In this document: positions 1-8,105 of the stretch, piece after piece
Numbering within the stretch: position 1 is the first letter of the stretch
Layout: each line of letters opens with the position of its first letter
Source: Methylacidimicrobium fagopyrum
Lineage (GTDB): Bacteria; Verrucomicrobiota; Verrucomicrobiia; Limisphaerales; UBA11358
Assembly: GCA_026225255.1 (NCBI GenBank)
Contig: JAMFSJ010000079.1
Span: 1-47,373, forward strand
DNA: 47,373 nt
Direction of reading: 5' to 3'
The notes under the pieces: model-generated
The model's database searches: none
What the model was told of the DNA's origin: nothing
Seen by the model: only the letters and a program-made list of their open reading frames with translations
Program-made: the position numbers and the translations under genes

Positions 1-51
1 ATATGTCGCTCCGCGACGAAAATCCATGTCCATCCGGGCTCCCTGCCTATT

Positions 52-115
52 CCATCTGTGTTTCATCTGTGCCCATCTGTGGCTAAATTCATCCGTGTTT
101 AATCCGTGGCTAAAT
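52..115. repeat. degenerate ATCTGTG-type filler repeats
   Basis: The intergenic stretch contains several variants of the words ATCTGTG, ATCCGTG and GTGGCTAAA in direct orientation. A related run (ATCTGTGTAA, CTGTGGCTGA) lies at about 28050-28075 just upstream of the bcp gene. These look like non-coding filler words recurring near gene starts; their function is unknown. Confidence 0.5.
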
Positions 116-174
116 AATGGGTGTGGCTGCACTTTGCCCTTGTCGAACGGCGGCACTTACGCCACGTTGCGCGG

Positions 175-1212
175 ATGACCATGAAAATTTCCCGGGGAAT
201 TTGTGGCATCGCTTTGACGTGCGCGATGTCGGGCTTCAATCTTGTTTCCGCGGCCGACACCAATACCACCGTCGTGCCGGTTATTCGGCATCCGACCAAT
301 ACGCAGCTTAACGACGCGACGGATGGCGATTTCATCATCGGCCCCAATTACACGAACGCGCCGGAAATGAAGGTGAACACCGCGGTGCCGCAGGGGACGT
401 TGCACGAGTTCACGCTGGAATCTACGAACAGCCGGATTTATCCCGGCATCTCGAAGACCCAACCGGGCACCGTGCCGTATGAGCGCAGGGTCAGCGTGTA
501 TGTGCCGCAACAATATGTGCCCGGCACGCCCGCGCCGTTCATCGTGGTGCAGGACGGCATCGGTTACGCCAAACGCATGGCCACGGCGCTGGATAATTTG
601 ATCGCGCAAAAACGGTTGCCGGTGATGATCGCGGTGATGGTCAATTCCGGCGGCAGCGATTCCATCGGCAGCGAACGCGGTTTGGAATACGACACGGTGT
701 CGGCTAAATACACGTCGTTCATCGAGACGGAAGTGTTGCCGAAAGTTTCCAAGGATTACGGGGTCACCTTCACTACTGATCCCGAAGGTCGCGCGACGAT
801 GGGTGGTAGTTCCGGCGCGGCGTGTGCGTTCACGATGGCGTGGTTTCGTCCCGATCTTTACCGGCGCGTGTTGAGTTACTCCGGCACTTATGTGAACCAA
901 CAATCGCCGCTCAATCCGCAATCGCCGCACGGCGCGTGGGAATATCACGAACATTTGATTCCGACGAGCGACGTCAAACCCATCCGCGTCTGGCTGCAAG
1001 TGGGGGAACATGATCTCGGTGAGCAACGCGATGAAGCGTCCTTGCACAACTGGCCGCTTGCCAACGAGCGCATGGCGGCGGCGTTGAAGGCGAAGGGTTA
1101 TCATTATCAATACGTCTATTGCCTCGGCGCAAAACATGTGGATGGCAAAGCGGTGGGCGAAACGTTGCCGGAAGCGTTGGTGTGGTTGTGGCAAGGTTAC
1201 CCGATCAAGTAA
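175..1212 (+). CDS. secreted esterase of the enterochelin-esterase-like (esterase D) family
   Basis: A predicted exported alpha/beta-hydrolase that should cleave an ester or act on a carbohydrate ester outside the cytoplasm; the substrate cannot be told. The N-terminus from ATG 175 or 181 has a basic start and hydrophobic core ending SAAD, a plausible signal peptide; an upstream GTG at 121 would put extra charged residues before it and is less likely. The nucleophile elbow reads GGSSG in the middle of the protein, preceded by an EYDT motif typical of the PF00756 family. An Asp in GEHD and a His in KHVDG near the C-terminus can complete the triad. The gene stands alone and ends at a bidirectional hairpin terminator shared with the convergent PAP2 gene. 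Confidence 0.85.
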   Translation: MTMKISRGICGIALTCAMSGFNLVSAADTNTTVVPVIRHPTNTQLNDATDGDFIIGPNYTNAPEMKVNTAVPQGTLHEFTLESTNSRIYPGISKTQPGTVPYERRVSVYVPQQYVPGTPAPFIVVQDGIGYAKRMATALDNLIAQKRLPVMIAVMVNSGGSDSIGSERGLEYDTVSAKYTSFIETEVLPKVSKDYGVTFTTDPEGRATMGGSSGAACAFTMAWFRPDLYRRVLSYSGTYVNQQSPLNPQSPHGAWEYHEHLIPTSDVKPIRVWLQVGEHDLGEQRDEASLHNWPLANERMAAALKAKGYHYQYVYCLGAKHVDGKAVGETLPEALVWLWQGYPIK

Positions 1213-1241
1213 TACGGAAAACATTCTACCTCTAAGGATCA

Positions 1242-1273
1242 AAACCGGAGCGCCCTACTCGGCGCTCCGGTTT
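1242..1273. terminator. bidirectional hairpin terminator
   Basis: A 13-bp perfect stem (AAACCGGAGCGCC / GGCGCTCCGGTTT) with a 6-nt loop lies between two convergent genes. A-rich 5' and T-rich 3' flanks allow use on both strands. Its GGAGCGCC/GGCGCTCC core is the same outer motif found in the long palindromes elsewhere in the window. Confidence 0.8.
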
Positions 1274-1338
1274 CATTTCAACCTTGGGCGTTGAATTTCT
1301 CTGGTTCGCGTGAGCTGCTTATTGCGCGGTTTAAAAAA

Positions 1339-2010
1339 TTATTTCTTCCACGCGCGATGCCAATTGCCGAATTGAAATTCAATGGACGTGAGCAAAATTG
1401 GTTTCAACAACAGCGCGCCCGTGATGCCAATGACCGCGGACGCCAGCACGTCGGAAAGATGATGCGCTTGCAATGCGAGACGCGACCACATCACCGCGAG
1501 CGCGTAAACGGCTACGACCGTGCCCCAACCGCGATGCACCAACCACACCGCCGCCGCCAGCGCCACCGCCGTGACCGCGTGGCCGGAGGGAAACGAACTG
1601 AATTCATGTTTCCCGATGATCCAATGGCCGTCATACCACAGACCGTAAAAACCTTGCGGCACGTGCGCCGTCGGCCGCGCGCGACCGCACAACGCCCGCA
1701 AGATGAGCGTGAATATCCCCACCAATACGGAAACTGAGCCCGCGAAAAAAATAGGCGCCGCCACCCGGGGCCGATTCGTCAGCACCAATAAAAATGACAA
1801 CCCCAGCACCGCGACGATGATCACCCAACCTTCGCCGAGCTTGGAGCACCACCACGCAATTTTCTGCCACGCCGGATTGCGCGTCACGTCCAGCGCCGCG
1901 TCCACGCGACCGTCCAGCGGCCACAACAGTGCGACCAGAACGGCGCCCACCAGCAGCCATAATAAAACTTTTCCACGCGCCACCGGCGTTGGTTTTTCAA
2001 AAAATGCCAT
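1339..2010 (-). CDS. PAP2-family membrane phosphatase
   Basis: Integral membrane phosphatase of the PAP2/type 2 phosphatidic acid phosphatase superfamily, likely acting on a lipid phosphate or undecaprenyl diphosphate at the periplasmic face. The three signature motifs are present: RARP, then PSGH, then SR followed by HHLSD. About five to six hydrophobic helices surround them. I choose the ATG at 2010 (MAFFEK); an ATG at 2058 is also possible, while one at 2082 lies inside a palindromic repeat and is unlikely. The gene is convergent with the esterase gene and followed by the shared terminator. The exact substrate (lipid A, undecaprenyl-PP, PA) cannot be read from the sequence. Confidence 0.88.
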   Translation of the reverse strand: MAFFEKPTPVARGKVLLWLLVGAVLVALLWPLDGRVDAALDVTRNPAWQKIAWWCSKLGEGWVIIVAVLGLSFLLVLTNRPRVAAPIFFAGSVSVLVGIFTLILRALCGRARPTAHVPQGFYGLWYDGHWIIGKHEFSSFPSGHAVTAVALAAAVWLVHRGWGTVVAVYALAVMWSRLALQAHHLSDVLASAVIGITGALLLKPILLTSIEFQFGNWHRAWKK

Positions 2011-2069
2011 CTCCGCGAATGTAGGCGTTACCCGGGTAAATAAAAAATCAAATCGCATCGCCTTAAAAA

Positions 2070-2159
2070 GTGCTGCCGACATCCTGTCGGCAGAGTTGTC
2101 AAATCAGAACAACGCCGCGAAATCATTCGGAAGCTCTGCCGACAGGATGTCGGCAGCAC
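2070..2159. repeat. nested palindromic element, CTGCCGACATCCTGTCGGCAG type
   Basis: Two 26-bp arms at 2070-2095 and 2134-2159 are inverted copies of each other, and each arm is itself a hairpin (CTGCCGACA / TGTCGGCAG). A 38-bp spacer separates them. It lies between the divergent PAP2 and glycosyltransferase genes and resembles the other nested palindromes in the window in architecture, though not in core sequence. Confidence 0.85.
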
Positions 2160-2290
2160 CTTAAAGACCACAGTCACCCGCGTCCGATCGCTGCACACTT
2201 TTAGGATTAGCGAAGATCAGCGCCGATTAGCGGTTAAAGAAAATTCCCCGCTCGCCTCGCCTCTCATTTCCAGCGATAATTTTTTCGCCG

Positions 2291-3739
2291 ATGCAATCCT
2301 TGTTTGAAAAACTCGCCCGCTACCCGGAACGCACCCTTGTGCTGCTCAGCCTCGTGCTGTTACTCGCAGGCAATTGGATTTTGCCGCTGACGGATCGCGA
2401 CGAAGTCCGTTTTGCCGAAGCGTCGCGCGAGATGATCCAGCGTGGCGATTACATCGTGCCGTGGTTCAATGGCAATTATCGTTTCGATAAACCGATCCTG
2501 ATCTATTGGGGACAGATCGCCAGTTACAAAATTTTTGGCATCAATGGTTTTGCCGCCCGCTTTCCGACCGCGCTGTTCGCGACGGGGACAGCGTTGCTAC
2601 TCGTTTGCTGGGGACGAAAACTTCGCGACGCGAAAACAGGTTTGTTTGCGGGCGCAATGTTTGTCGCGGGATTGCACGTCGCCGTCGTCATCGGGCGCGT
2701 AGCCACGGCGGACATGGCGCTGATTTTCTTTTTCACACTCTGCTTCTGGAGCGGCTGGGAATTGACGCGTCCGCAACAACCGCAACGCGTGCGCTGGTGG
2801 TGGATCTTTTACGTCGCCCTCGCGTTGGGATTTTTAGCGAAAGGCCCGGAGATTTGGTTGGCGTTGTTTGGACTCATTCTCGGTCGCATCTTACGCAAAG
2901 ATAATTTCCATCTCCCCCTCGTCGCGACGATTGTCGGCTTCGTGTTATCCGTCGGATTGGTCGGCCTTTGGGGCATTCCGGCGATGCTGCAAACTCAGGG
3001 AAAATTTCTTAATGTCGGCATCGGTGAGCATGTGATCAATCGTTCCGTGGGCGTGACCGACGGACATGGTGTCGCGGGCTTCTTGGGATATTTAGCCGCC
3101 GTGCCGTTGTATTTTGTGACGTTCTTTATCAGCTTTTTTCCGTGGTCCACCCGCGTGCCGTCGGCCCTGAAGCGCTGGTGGCCAACGCGCCAAAGCGATG
3201 GCATCGGCTGGTATCTGCTCGTGCAGGCGGCCATCGTGTTCGTGGTGTTCTCACTCGTGCGGACGAAGTTGCCGCACTACACGATGCCCGCTTTTCCGTG
3301 TCTCGCACTGTGGCTGGCGTTGCAGATTTCCGGCGAATCAAATTCGCTCGCCTGGTTCGGCAAACGTTTGGTCGGCATGACCGTCTTTATCCTCGTGTTG
3401 ACGTTGGGATTTTTCCCTTTTGCCAACGCGCATCTGCTCACGGAAAATCTTTGGCAGGCGACTAAATCGCATGTGCAACCGGAAACAAAGATCGGTTGCT
3501 ACGGCTTTACCGAATCCAGCCTCGTCTGGAAATTTCGCGGTGGCACGACGAATATGATTTTTTTTGGCGATCGTAAGCACGAAGCGGATTTTCTAACGAA
3601 CACGCCGCCATTCATTCTGGTGTTACCGACGCAAGACTTGACGAATCTGCCGGACACGAACGGTCTGCACATCAACGTGCGCGGCCTCGACATGGTGAAG
3701 TTTAAGAACTGGAATCTGACGGCGATCGTAAGGCCGTAG
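2291..3739 (+). CDS. ArnT/PMT-family glycosyltransferase
   Basis: A 482-residue polytopic membrane GT-C enzyme expected to move a sugar from a polyprenyl-phosphate donor to a lipid or protein acceptor. The N-terminal half has the family hallmarks: a first membrane helix, then TDRDE with the catalytic-type Asp/Glu, RFAEASREM, and RFDKPILIYW, which match 4-amino-4-deoxy-L-arabinose transferase (ArnT) and related PMT_2 proteins. About ten further hydrophobic helices follow and a small soluble C-terminal region. ATG 2291 starts about 130 bp after the palindromic element. No arn operon neighbours are present, so lipid A modification is not supported; the later glycosyltransferase at 6433 could supply a polyprenyl-phosphate sugar donor. 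Confidence 0.85.
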   Translation: MQSLFEKLARYPERTLVLLSLVLLLAGNWILPLTDRDEVRFAEASREMIQRGDYIVPWFNGNYRFDKPILIYWGQIASYKIFGINGFAARFPTALFATGTALLLVCWGRKLRDAKTGLFAGAMFVAGLHVAVVIGRVATADMALIFFFTLCFWSGWELTRPQQPQRVRWWWIFYVALALGFLAKGPEIWLALFGLILGRILRKDNFHLPLVATIVGFVLSVGLVGLWGIPAMLQTQGKFLNVGIGEHVINRSVGVTDGHGVAGFLGYLAAVPLYFVTFFISFFPWSTRVPSALKRWWPTRQSDGIGWYLLVQAAIVFVVFSLVRTKLPHYTMPAFPCLALWLALQISGESNSLAWFGKRLVGMTVFILVLTLGFFPFANAHLLTENLWQATKSHVQPETKIGCYGFTESSLVWKFRGGTTNMIFFGDRKHEADFLTNTPPFILVLPTQDLTNLPDTNGLHINVRGLDMVKFKNWNLTAIVRP

Positions 3740-4020
3740 CCCTCTTTGGAGGGGCGAAACTCATAAGAGCAGGCTCACGCCAAGGCGCAGAGCCGCCAAG
3801 AAAATGATTCGCCACGCCCGGGCCTCCCATTCTGGTCATTCGGTAATTCGGTCTAAAAAGTCACGGCTCGATAGAGTCTCGCCCCACCGATTTAAATATC
3901 CAAGAATGCCCGGCGCTCCATTTGCAAAAGAACGTTTTTCTGCTATTTAATATAGCCGATCAAGGACGGTTTAATTCCTTTGAGTAAAACGAACAGACGC
4001 GGTGTCTATTGGATGAATTT
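3740..4020. other. intergenic stretch, no gene seen
   Basis: About 280 bp with no convincing ORF on either strand. It begins with a short hairpin (GCCCTC / GAGGGGC, 3739-3755) just after the glycosyltransferase stop and holds an ACGCCAAGGCGCAGAG filler word near 3777, which recurs at about 33825 (opposite strand) and 36987. Confidence 0.5.
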
Positions 4021-4710
4021 ATGCTTTTCGATTCACATTATTGGTTGTTGGTGATGTTGCCGGGCATGGCGATCGGCGTGTGGGCGCAATGGAAATTGCA
4101 TTCCGCTTACGGCAAATACAGTCAGGTGCCCGTGGCCTCCGGTCTGACGGGGGCGGAAGTAGCGCGGAAAATTCTGAACCAAGCCGGCCTTTATAATATG
4201 CCGGTCGAGGAAGTCGAAGGTCATTTGAGCGATCATTATGACCCGGCGAAAAAAGCGCTGTTTTTATCGTCGGATATTTATAATGGCCGCACCATTGCGG
4301 CGGTCGGCGTGGCGGCCCACGAAGCCGGGCACGCATTGCAAGATCAAGCGTCGTGGGGTTTGTTCAATCTGCGCATGGCGCTCGTGCCCGTGACGCAATT
4401 CGCCAGCATGGCGTGGATGGGAGTCTTGGTGCTCGGTTTTATTTTGCATATCATCCCGCATTTCATTTTGATCGCCGTCGCCATTTTTTCCGTGATGACG
4501 TTGTTTCAATTAGTCACGTTGCCGGTGGAATTCGACGCCAGCGCGCGCGCGAAAGAACAGCTTTTCCGGCTCGGCCTCGTGCGCGAAACGGAACGTTCCG
4601 GCGTCGCGAAAGTGTTGAACGCCGCCGCCCTCACCTACGTCGCCGCGCTCGTAACGAGCGTGTTGGAGTTGCTTTACTGGCTCAATAGCGCGCGGAATGA
4701 CCGCAGTTAA
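4021..4710 (+). CDS. YugP-type membrane zinc metallopeptidase
   Basis: A predicted integral membrane Zn-dependent peptidase (neutral zinc metallopeptidase family 2, YugP-like, PF04298). An N-terminal membrane helix is followed by AQWKLHSAYGKYSQV and LTGAEVARKIL, strongly typical of the family, then SDHYDP and the zinc site HEAGH (HExxH) within GVAAHEAGHALQD. Two or three hydrophobic helices and the conserved LPVEFDASARA segment follow. Length, about 229 residues, is normal. I start at ATG 4021 with GGA upstream; an in-frame TTG lies four codons earlier. It precedes the sigma factor gene by 44 bp, but joint regulation is not evident. Confidence 0.9.
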   Translation: MLFDSHYWLLVMLPGMAIGVWAQWKLHSAYGKYSQVPVASGLTGAEVARKILNQAGLYNMPVEEVEGHLSDHYDPAKKALFLSSDIYNGRTIAAVGVAAHEAGHALQDQASWGLFNLRMALVPVTQFASMAWMGVLVLGFILHIIPHFILIAVAIFSVMTLFQLVTLPVEFDASARAKEQLFRLGLVRETERSGVAKVLNAAALTYVAALVTSVLELLYWLNSARNDRS

Positions 4711-4754
4711 TTTGCTTTGCGCCAGCGCGTTGCCGGTTTAACTTTTTGTCGCAC

Positions 4755-5873
4755 ATGGTGGAAAAGAAAACACATCGCAAACCCACGGCAGTCCGGCGTG
4801 AGAAAAAAGTTTTCACGCCCGCGGCGAACCTCCCTGCATCCCCGGCGGCCACTCCCGACGCGCCGACGCCGCTGGACGACCCGTCCGTCAAACCAGCCGA
4901 GGGCGATACGACGCAATTCATGCGGCGCGAAGCTGAAACCGAAGCAACCACTTCGTCGGCAGCTGCGCCCTTTGACGCGCCGCTCGCCAAACCCGTCGAG
5001 AGCGATACCACCCAATTTGTTCGCCGGGAAACGGACCGTCCCGATGGTGACAATTCTTTCCGACTTTACCTGCAAGAGATCGGCCGCGTGAAATTGCTCA
5101 CGGCCCAGGAAGAAATTGAATTAGCGGCCCGCATCAAGAAAGGTGACGCCAAGGCGCGTGAACATATGATCAAGGCGAACCTGCGCCTCGTCGTCAAAAT
5201 CGCGCGCGACTACGAAGGCATTGGTTTGCCGCTGCTGGATTTGATCAGCGAAGGCAATATCGGTTTGATGAAGGCTGTGGAGAAATTTGATCCGGCGAAA
5301 GGCGGCAAACTTTCCACCTACGGCTCCTGGTGGATCAAGCAATCCATCAAACGCGCACTCGCCAATCAATCCAAAACCATCCGCCTGCCCGTGCATCTCG
5401 TGGATAAAATCGCCAAGATGCGGCGCGTGGCCGTGCGGTTGCAGGAAGAATTAGGCCACGATCCAAGCGATGAAGAATTGGCCGCTGAATTGGGCATGAC
5501 GGCCAGCCGCGTTTCGCAAATGCGCATCGCCGCCATCCGCCCGACCTCGCTCGACGCCCCCGTAGGCGAAGATGGCTCCACTAATTTTTCCGACCTGGTC
5601 GAAGATGAACACGCTTCCAATCCTTATCACGAACTCGAAGACAAGACCGTCGTGAATATGTTGCAAGGCATGGTCAAACATCTGAACGAACGCGAAGCCG
5701 CCATTCTCAGTTACCGGTTTGGCCTCGACGGCGGTCAGGAAAGAACGTTGGAAGAAGTGGGCGATAAATTTAATGTCACCCGTGAGCGCGTCCGCCAGAT
5801 CCAAAACCTCGCCTTGAGCAAGCTTCGTAAGATGATTGAAAAGGTAGAAAACTCTGAACTTAAAACCGATTAA
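4755..5873 (+). CDS. RpoD/SigA-type sigma-70 factor without region 1.1
   Basis: An RNA polymerase sigma factor of the primary/group 2 type. Region 1.2 starts at DNSFRLYLQEIG (about residue 99), followed by region 2 with LRLVVKIARDY, LLDLISEGNIGL and YGSWWIKQSIKRAL for -10 recognition, region 3, and region 4 with the helix-turn-helix TLEEVGDKFNVTRERVRQI for -35 recognition. There is no acidic region 1.1; instead about 95 low-complexity Pro/Ala-rich residues contain two copies of DTTQF-x-RRE, at residues 51-59 and 84-92. ATG 4755 is chosen over an upstream in-frame TTG. Two bases separate its stop from the apt start, suggesting co-transcription. It could be the housekeeping factor or a close paralogue. 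Confidence 0.92.
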   Translation: MVEKKTHRKPTAVRREKKVFTPAANLPASPAATPDAPTPLDDPSVKPAEGDTTQFMRREAETEATTSSAAAPFDAPLAKPVESDTTQFVRRETDRPDGDNSFRLYLQEIGRVKLLTAQEEIELAARIKKGDAKAREHMIKANLRLVVKIARDYEGIGLPLLDLISEGNIGLMKAVEKFDPAKGGKLSTYGSWWIKQSIKRALANQSKTIRLPVHLVDKIAKMRRVAVRLQEELGHDPSDEELAAELGMTASRVSQMRIAAIRPTSLDAPVGEDGSTNFSDLVEDEHASNPYHELEDKTVVNMLQGMVKHLNEREAAILSYRFGLDGGQERTLEEVGDKFNVTRERVRQIQNLALSKLRKMIEKVENSELKTD

Positions 5874-5875
5874 AC

Positions 5876-6409
5876 ATGTCCACCTCTGTTACGCCCGCTG
5901 AAATCACTGCCGCCATCCGCAACGTCCCGGATTTTCCGAAACCCGGCATCCAGTTCAAAGACATCACGCCCCTGCTCGCCGACGCGCGCTTGTTCGCCGG
6001 CGCGATTGATCTGTTGACGCAAAACTTTGCGCCCGGCAGCGTGGATGCCGTCGTGGGCATTGATGCGCGCGGCTTTATTTTCGCCGCCGCCGCCGCGTTG
6101 AAATTAAACGCCGGCTTCGTGCCTGTGCGCAAAAAGGGCAAGTTACCCTATGCCACGCACGAAGAAGATTTCGCCCTCGAATACGGCCACGCCACCGTCG
6201 CGATGCACATCGACGCCTTGAAACCCGGCGCGCGCGTGCTGCTGATTGATGATTTGCTCGCGACCGGCGGAACTGCCGCCGCCGCGGTTTCGCTCGTAAA
6301 AAAACTCGGGGCTGAAATCCTCGAGATCAATTTCCTCATCGAGCTGAAATTTCTCGACGGACGCGCCAAGTTAAAAGATTATCCTATCCGTTCACTCGTC
6401 GTTTATTGA
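5876..6409 (+). CDS. apt: adenine phosphoribosyltransferase
   Basis: Converts adenine and PRPP to AMP in purine salvage. The 177-residue length is normal. The N-terminal region contains PDFPKPGIQFKDITPLL, diagnostic for Apt, then VVGIDARGFIF and the PRPP-binding loop VLLIDDLLATGGTAAAA. It begins directly after the sigma factor stop and is followed 23 bp later by a glycosyltransferase, so a three-gene transcription unit is likely. The substrate, PRPP, is made by the prs product encoded at 32692-33636. Confidence 0.95.
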   Translation: MSTSVTPAEITAAIRNVPDFPKPGIQFKDITPLLADARLFAGAIDLLTQNFAPGSVDAVVGIDARGFIFAAAAALKLNAGFVPVRKKGKLPYATHEEDFALEYGHATVAMHIDALKPGARVLLIDDLLATGGTAAAAVSLVKKLGAEILEINFLIELKFLDGRAKLKDYPIRSLVVY

Positions 6410-6432
6410 ATTAAACCCGCCGTGAATGCCGC

Positions 6433-7167
6433 ATGACTGACACGCCTACATTAAGCATCGTCGTTCCCTGCTATAACGAAGAGGGAAATCTCATTCCATT
6501 GGTCACCGCCATCCGCGAAACGATGGAACCCCTCAAGCTGACTTACGAGATCATCATCGCGGACGATTGCAGCAAGGATAAGTCCTGGGAAATTTTGGAA
6601 AAACTCGGCGCCGAAGACCCGCGCATCCGGGCGTTGCGCTTTGTGAAAAACGCCGGGCAATCCGCCGCCATGTGGGCCGGCATGAACGCCGCGCGCGGCC
6701 AATACATCGCCACGCTCGACGCCGATCTGCAAAACGATCCGAAAGATTTGCCGAAATTTCTCGAAGCGTTGAAACAAGCCGATTGCGTCTGCGGTTCGCG
6801 CGTGGAGCAGCGGCGTAAAGGTGATAATGTCGTCCGCCAACTTTCATCCAAGATCGCCAACGGCGTGCGCAACAAAATCACGCGCGAGAACGTCACTGAT
6901 TCCGCCTGTTGCTATCGCGTGTTCAAACGCGAATGCGTGGGCAACCTGAAATTCTTCAAAGGCATGCACCGTTTCCTGCCGACGCTGTTCAAGATCGAAG
7001 GTTATACCGTCGCGGAGATTCCCATCAGCCATCACGAACGTTTCGCCGGCCAGAGCAACTACGGTGTGTGGAACCGGCTGTTCGCGTCGTCCTACGATCT
7101 CTTCGCCGTGCGCTGGATGCAAAAGCGCATGTTCCGTTTCCAAGTCAAAGACCGCGTGAATTTTTAA
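6433..7167 (+). CDS. family 2 glycosyltransferase, dolichol-phosphate-mannose-synthase/GtrB-like
   Basis: A GT-A fold enzyme expected to transfer a sugar from a nucleotide sugar to polyprenyl phosphate. It opens with SIVVPCYNEEGNL and has the metal-binding LDADLQNDP, the conserved GSR followed by RRKGDNVVRQ, and GMHRFLPTLF with HHERFAGQSNYG, all typical of the DPM1/GtrB branch. At 244 residues it lacks the two C-terminal membrane helices of GtrB, so it is probably peripheral to the membrane. Its product could be the donor for the ArnT-like enzyme at 2291, which is an inference from proximity. Confidence 0.92.
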   Translation: MTDTPTLSIVVPCYNEEGNLIPLVTAIRETMEPLKLTYEIIIADDCSKDKSWEILEKLGAEDPRIRALRFVKNAGQSAAMWAGMNAARGQYIATLDADLQNDPKDLPKFLEALKQADCVCGSRVEQRRKGDNVVRQLSSKIANGVRNKITRENVTDSACCYRVFKRECVGNLKFFKGMHRFLPTLFKIEGYTVAEIPISHHERFAGQSNYGVWNRLFASSYDLFAVRWMQKRMFRFQVKDRVNF

Positions 7168-7205
7168 GCTGGGCGGTTGGGCGCGTGTTATTTGCGCACT
7201 CTGAA

Positions 7206-7300
7206 ATGTCGCGGAGCGACGCGGGAAATTAGCCAGCTACGAAGTGGCTGGAAAACATCCATCTGTTTTAATCCGTCCTTAAGGGACGATGGAATCCGCT
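7206..7300. repeat. intergenic block of small palindromes
   Basis: Three short palindromes lie in a row: GTCGCGGAGCGAC (7208-7220), AGCCA...TGGCT (7231-7249) and CGTCC-TTAA-GGGACG near 7275-7290. The first also occurs in inverse orientation at the very start of the window (GTCGCTCCGCGAC, 5-17). It marks the border between the ordinary core genes and the A+T-rich cassette that follows. Confidence 0.55.
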
Positions 7301-7379
7301 GTCATTTCAGGGCACATTATTGTGCACACAGACAGCCCTATCAAATAATAATCAAAGACTGCAGAAGTGCCACATTGTG

Positions 7380-8105
7380 TCAAATAATTGCAACCAGCTT
7401 TGGCGGTCTTCCATAATCCTTTCGACCCGAAATGCGTAATGCACAACAATTCTCTATCATTTGATGAGCTATCCATGTCTTATCAGTAATTGGAGAAAAA
7501 AACAAAGCACGTCCGAGAAACACACGCAATTCTTCCTCACACAATAGGGAAACACCATAAAAATGATAAGATTTTCCAGAGCTAAAAAGAGCACCGCGTT
7601 GATTCAACTCTCTCAAGACCGCCGCAACAACTCGCGTTGCCTCTGGGGAAAAACCACAATGGAAATCAAGCAATGGAATGTGACGGATTATTTGCCCGTG
7701 TAAATTGACAACAGATGTCAAAGCTAACAAGTTATTGCCGTTTTGAGCTTCATTAGAAATCTTAGTTATATATTCTAGATTTAATTCATTTACGTTTAAG
7801 TTCTGGGGTTTACCAGCAAGAGTCTGGTGGAATTTTGCGGCAGTCAAAATCCCGAAAGGAACTGGATCGACCGTCGAAGCAGCAATCATAGCACCATCCC
7901 AGAATGGGATACCGACTTGTTCGCGCAAATCTTGTGCTTGCCTCACAACTTTCATGTCGGCACCTGCCATATCAGCGCGCGAATTATGTAACGGTGCAAA
8001 TGGTAATACAGCTATATTGATAGAAGTTATTTCTGGAAAAATAGAAGGCAAAAGACAAACAAACTCTAAAGCACTTATCCCAATAATTTGCGGAGATAAT
8101 TTCAT
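7380..8105 (-). CDS. unknown protein with archaeo-eukaryotic-primase-like motifs, partner of the patatin gene
   Basis: A 241-residue protein I cannot assign firmly. Residues 147-149 read DFH in the hydrophobic context PLLDFHC, and residues 175-181 read SSGKSYH followed by FYG. A DxH/DxD motif followed about 30 residues later by S-x-K-x-x-H is the pattern of motifs I and II in archaeo-eukaryotic primase (AEP) catalytic cores, and the remaining LGRALFFSPI, WIAHQ and ALRIS segments are compact and look conserved. The first about 130 residues are unassigned. The start codon overlaps the patatin stop by four bases (ATGA), implying translational coupling. Base composition is much lower in G+C than the flanking genes, indicating transfer. 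A nucleic-acid synthesis or sensing role beside a lipase effector is inference only. Confidence 0.55.
   Translation of the reverse strand: MKLSPQIIGISALEFVCLLPSIFPEITSINIAVLPFAPLHNSRADMAGADMKVVRQAQDLREQVGIPFWDGAMIAASTVDPVPFGILTAAKFHQTLAGKPQNLNVNELNLEYITKISNEAQNGNNLLALTSVVNLHGQIIRHIPLLDFHCGFSPEATRVVAAVLRELNQRGALFSSGKSYHFYGVSLLCEEELRVFLGRALFFSPITDKTWIAHQMIENCCALRISGRKDYGRPPKLVAII

Noticed and set aside
157..1242. Long minus-strand frame opposite the esterase gene
   Set aside because: It is His/Arg-rich and lacks any motif, as expected for the antisense of a high-G+C gene; the same holds for other long antisense frames such as 24124-25248, 25429-26718 and 37968-38837.
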